This document shows, piece after piece, positions 5,800 to 5,832 of a stretch of DNA of 5,832 nt. Source of the stretch: Desulfobulbaceae bacterium (lineage in GTDB: Bacteria; Desulfobacterota; Desulfobulbia; Desulfobulbales; Desulfobulbaceae); NCBI GenBank assembly GCA_030633145.1, contig DAOVTM010000265.1, forward strand, positions 1 through 5,832, written 5' to 3'. Numbering within the stretch: position 1 is the first letter of the stretch; every line of letters starts with the position of its first letter. Position numbers and translations under genes: made by a program. The notes under the pieces were generated by a model, which saw only the letters and a program-made list of their open reading frames with translations, had not been told where the DNA came from and searched no databases.

Positions 5800-5832
5800 C
5801 AGCTACTTTGAATATTTTATCTAACAACTACC

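Larger units (their letters stand above)
5486..5832. other. AT-rich non-coding region after the operon, about 347 bp
   Basis: All frames on both strands are broken by frequent stops, and no frame enters openly from the right edge on the minus strand. A GGAGG at 5730-5734 is not followed by a usable start codon. No tRNA, CRISPR or insertion-sequence end is visible. Two imperfect inverted repeats (5600-5646, 5764-5799) are given separately. No mlaD, mlaC or mlaB homologue follows the phospholipase gene. Confidence 0.7.

Noticed and set aside
5789..5812. ATG 5789 in the right spacer as a new gene start
   Set aside because: The frame stops after seven codons and has no ribosome binding site.

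Overview
The window reads as chromosomal DNA of a Gram-negative bacterium. It encodes the inner-membrane core of an Mla/Ttg2-type lipid transporter, which serves an outer membrane, and a protein with a Sec signal peptide. The spacers are AT-rich and the operon genes have mixed composition. A delta-proteobacterial (Desulfobacterota-like) source is a guess from overall gene flavour, not something the sequence proves.

Layout. Bases 1-493 hold the 5' part of a leftward gene for an exported protein of unknown function. It has no stop before the window edge, a strong Shine-Dalgarno and a clear signal peptide. Bases 494-884 are a divergent spacer with no gene; it contains a sigma-54-like motif facing left, a 12-bp direct repeat and a run of 14 T. 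Bases 885-5485 hold four rightward genes packed as one operon: an MlaE-type permease, an MlaF-type ATPase (4-base start/stop overlap), a 590-residue class III nucleotide cyclase (overlapping the ATPase gene by 26 bases), and a patatin-like phospholipase (11-base gap). Bases 5486-5832 are AT-rich and non-coding, with two imperfect inverted repeats.

How the genes may work together. The first two genes should form a membrane ABC core that moves phospholipid. The usual MCE-domain partner MlaD, and MlaC and MlaB, are absent; the positions after the ATPase are taken by a nucleotide cyclase and a lipid acyl hydrolase. The cyclase keeps both metal-binding aspartates and the transition-state arginine but has Asn where adenylate cyclases have the adenine-selecting Lys, and Asp where the transition-state Asn is expected. 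Its product therefore cannot be assumed to be cAMP. The working hypothesis is a cyclic-nucleotide-controlled membrane-lipid module: either envelope lipid homeostasis, or a defence-like cyclase/phospholipase pair in the general style of Pycsar and CBASS. The gene order is seen directly; the functional link is inference.
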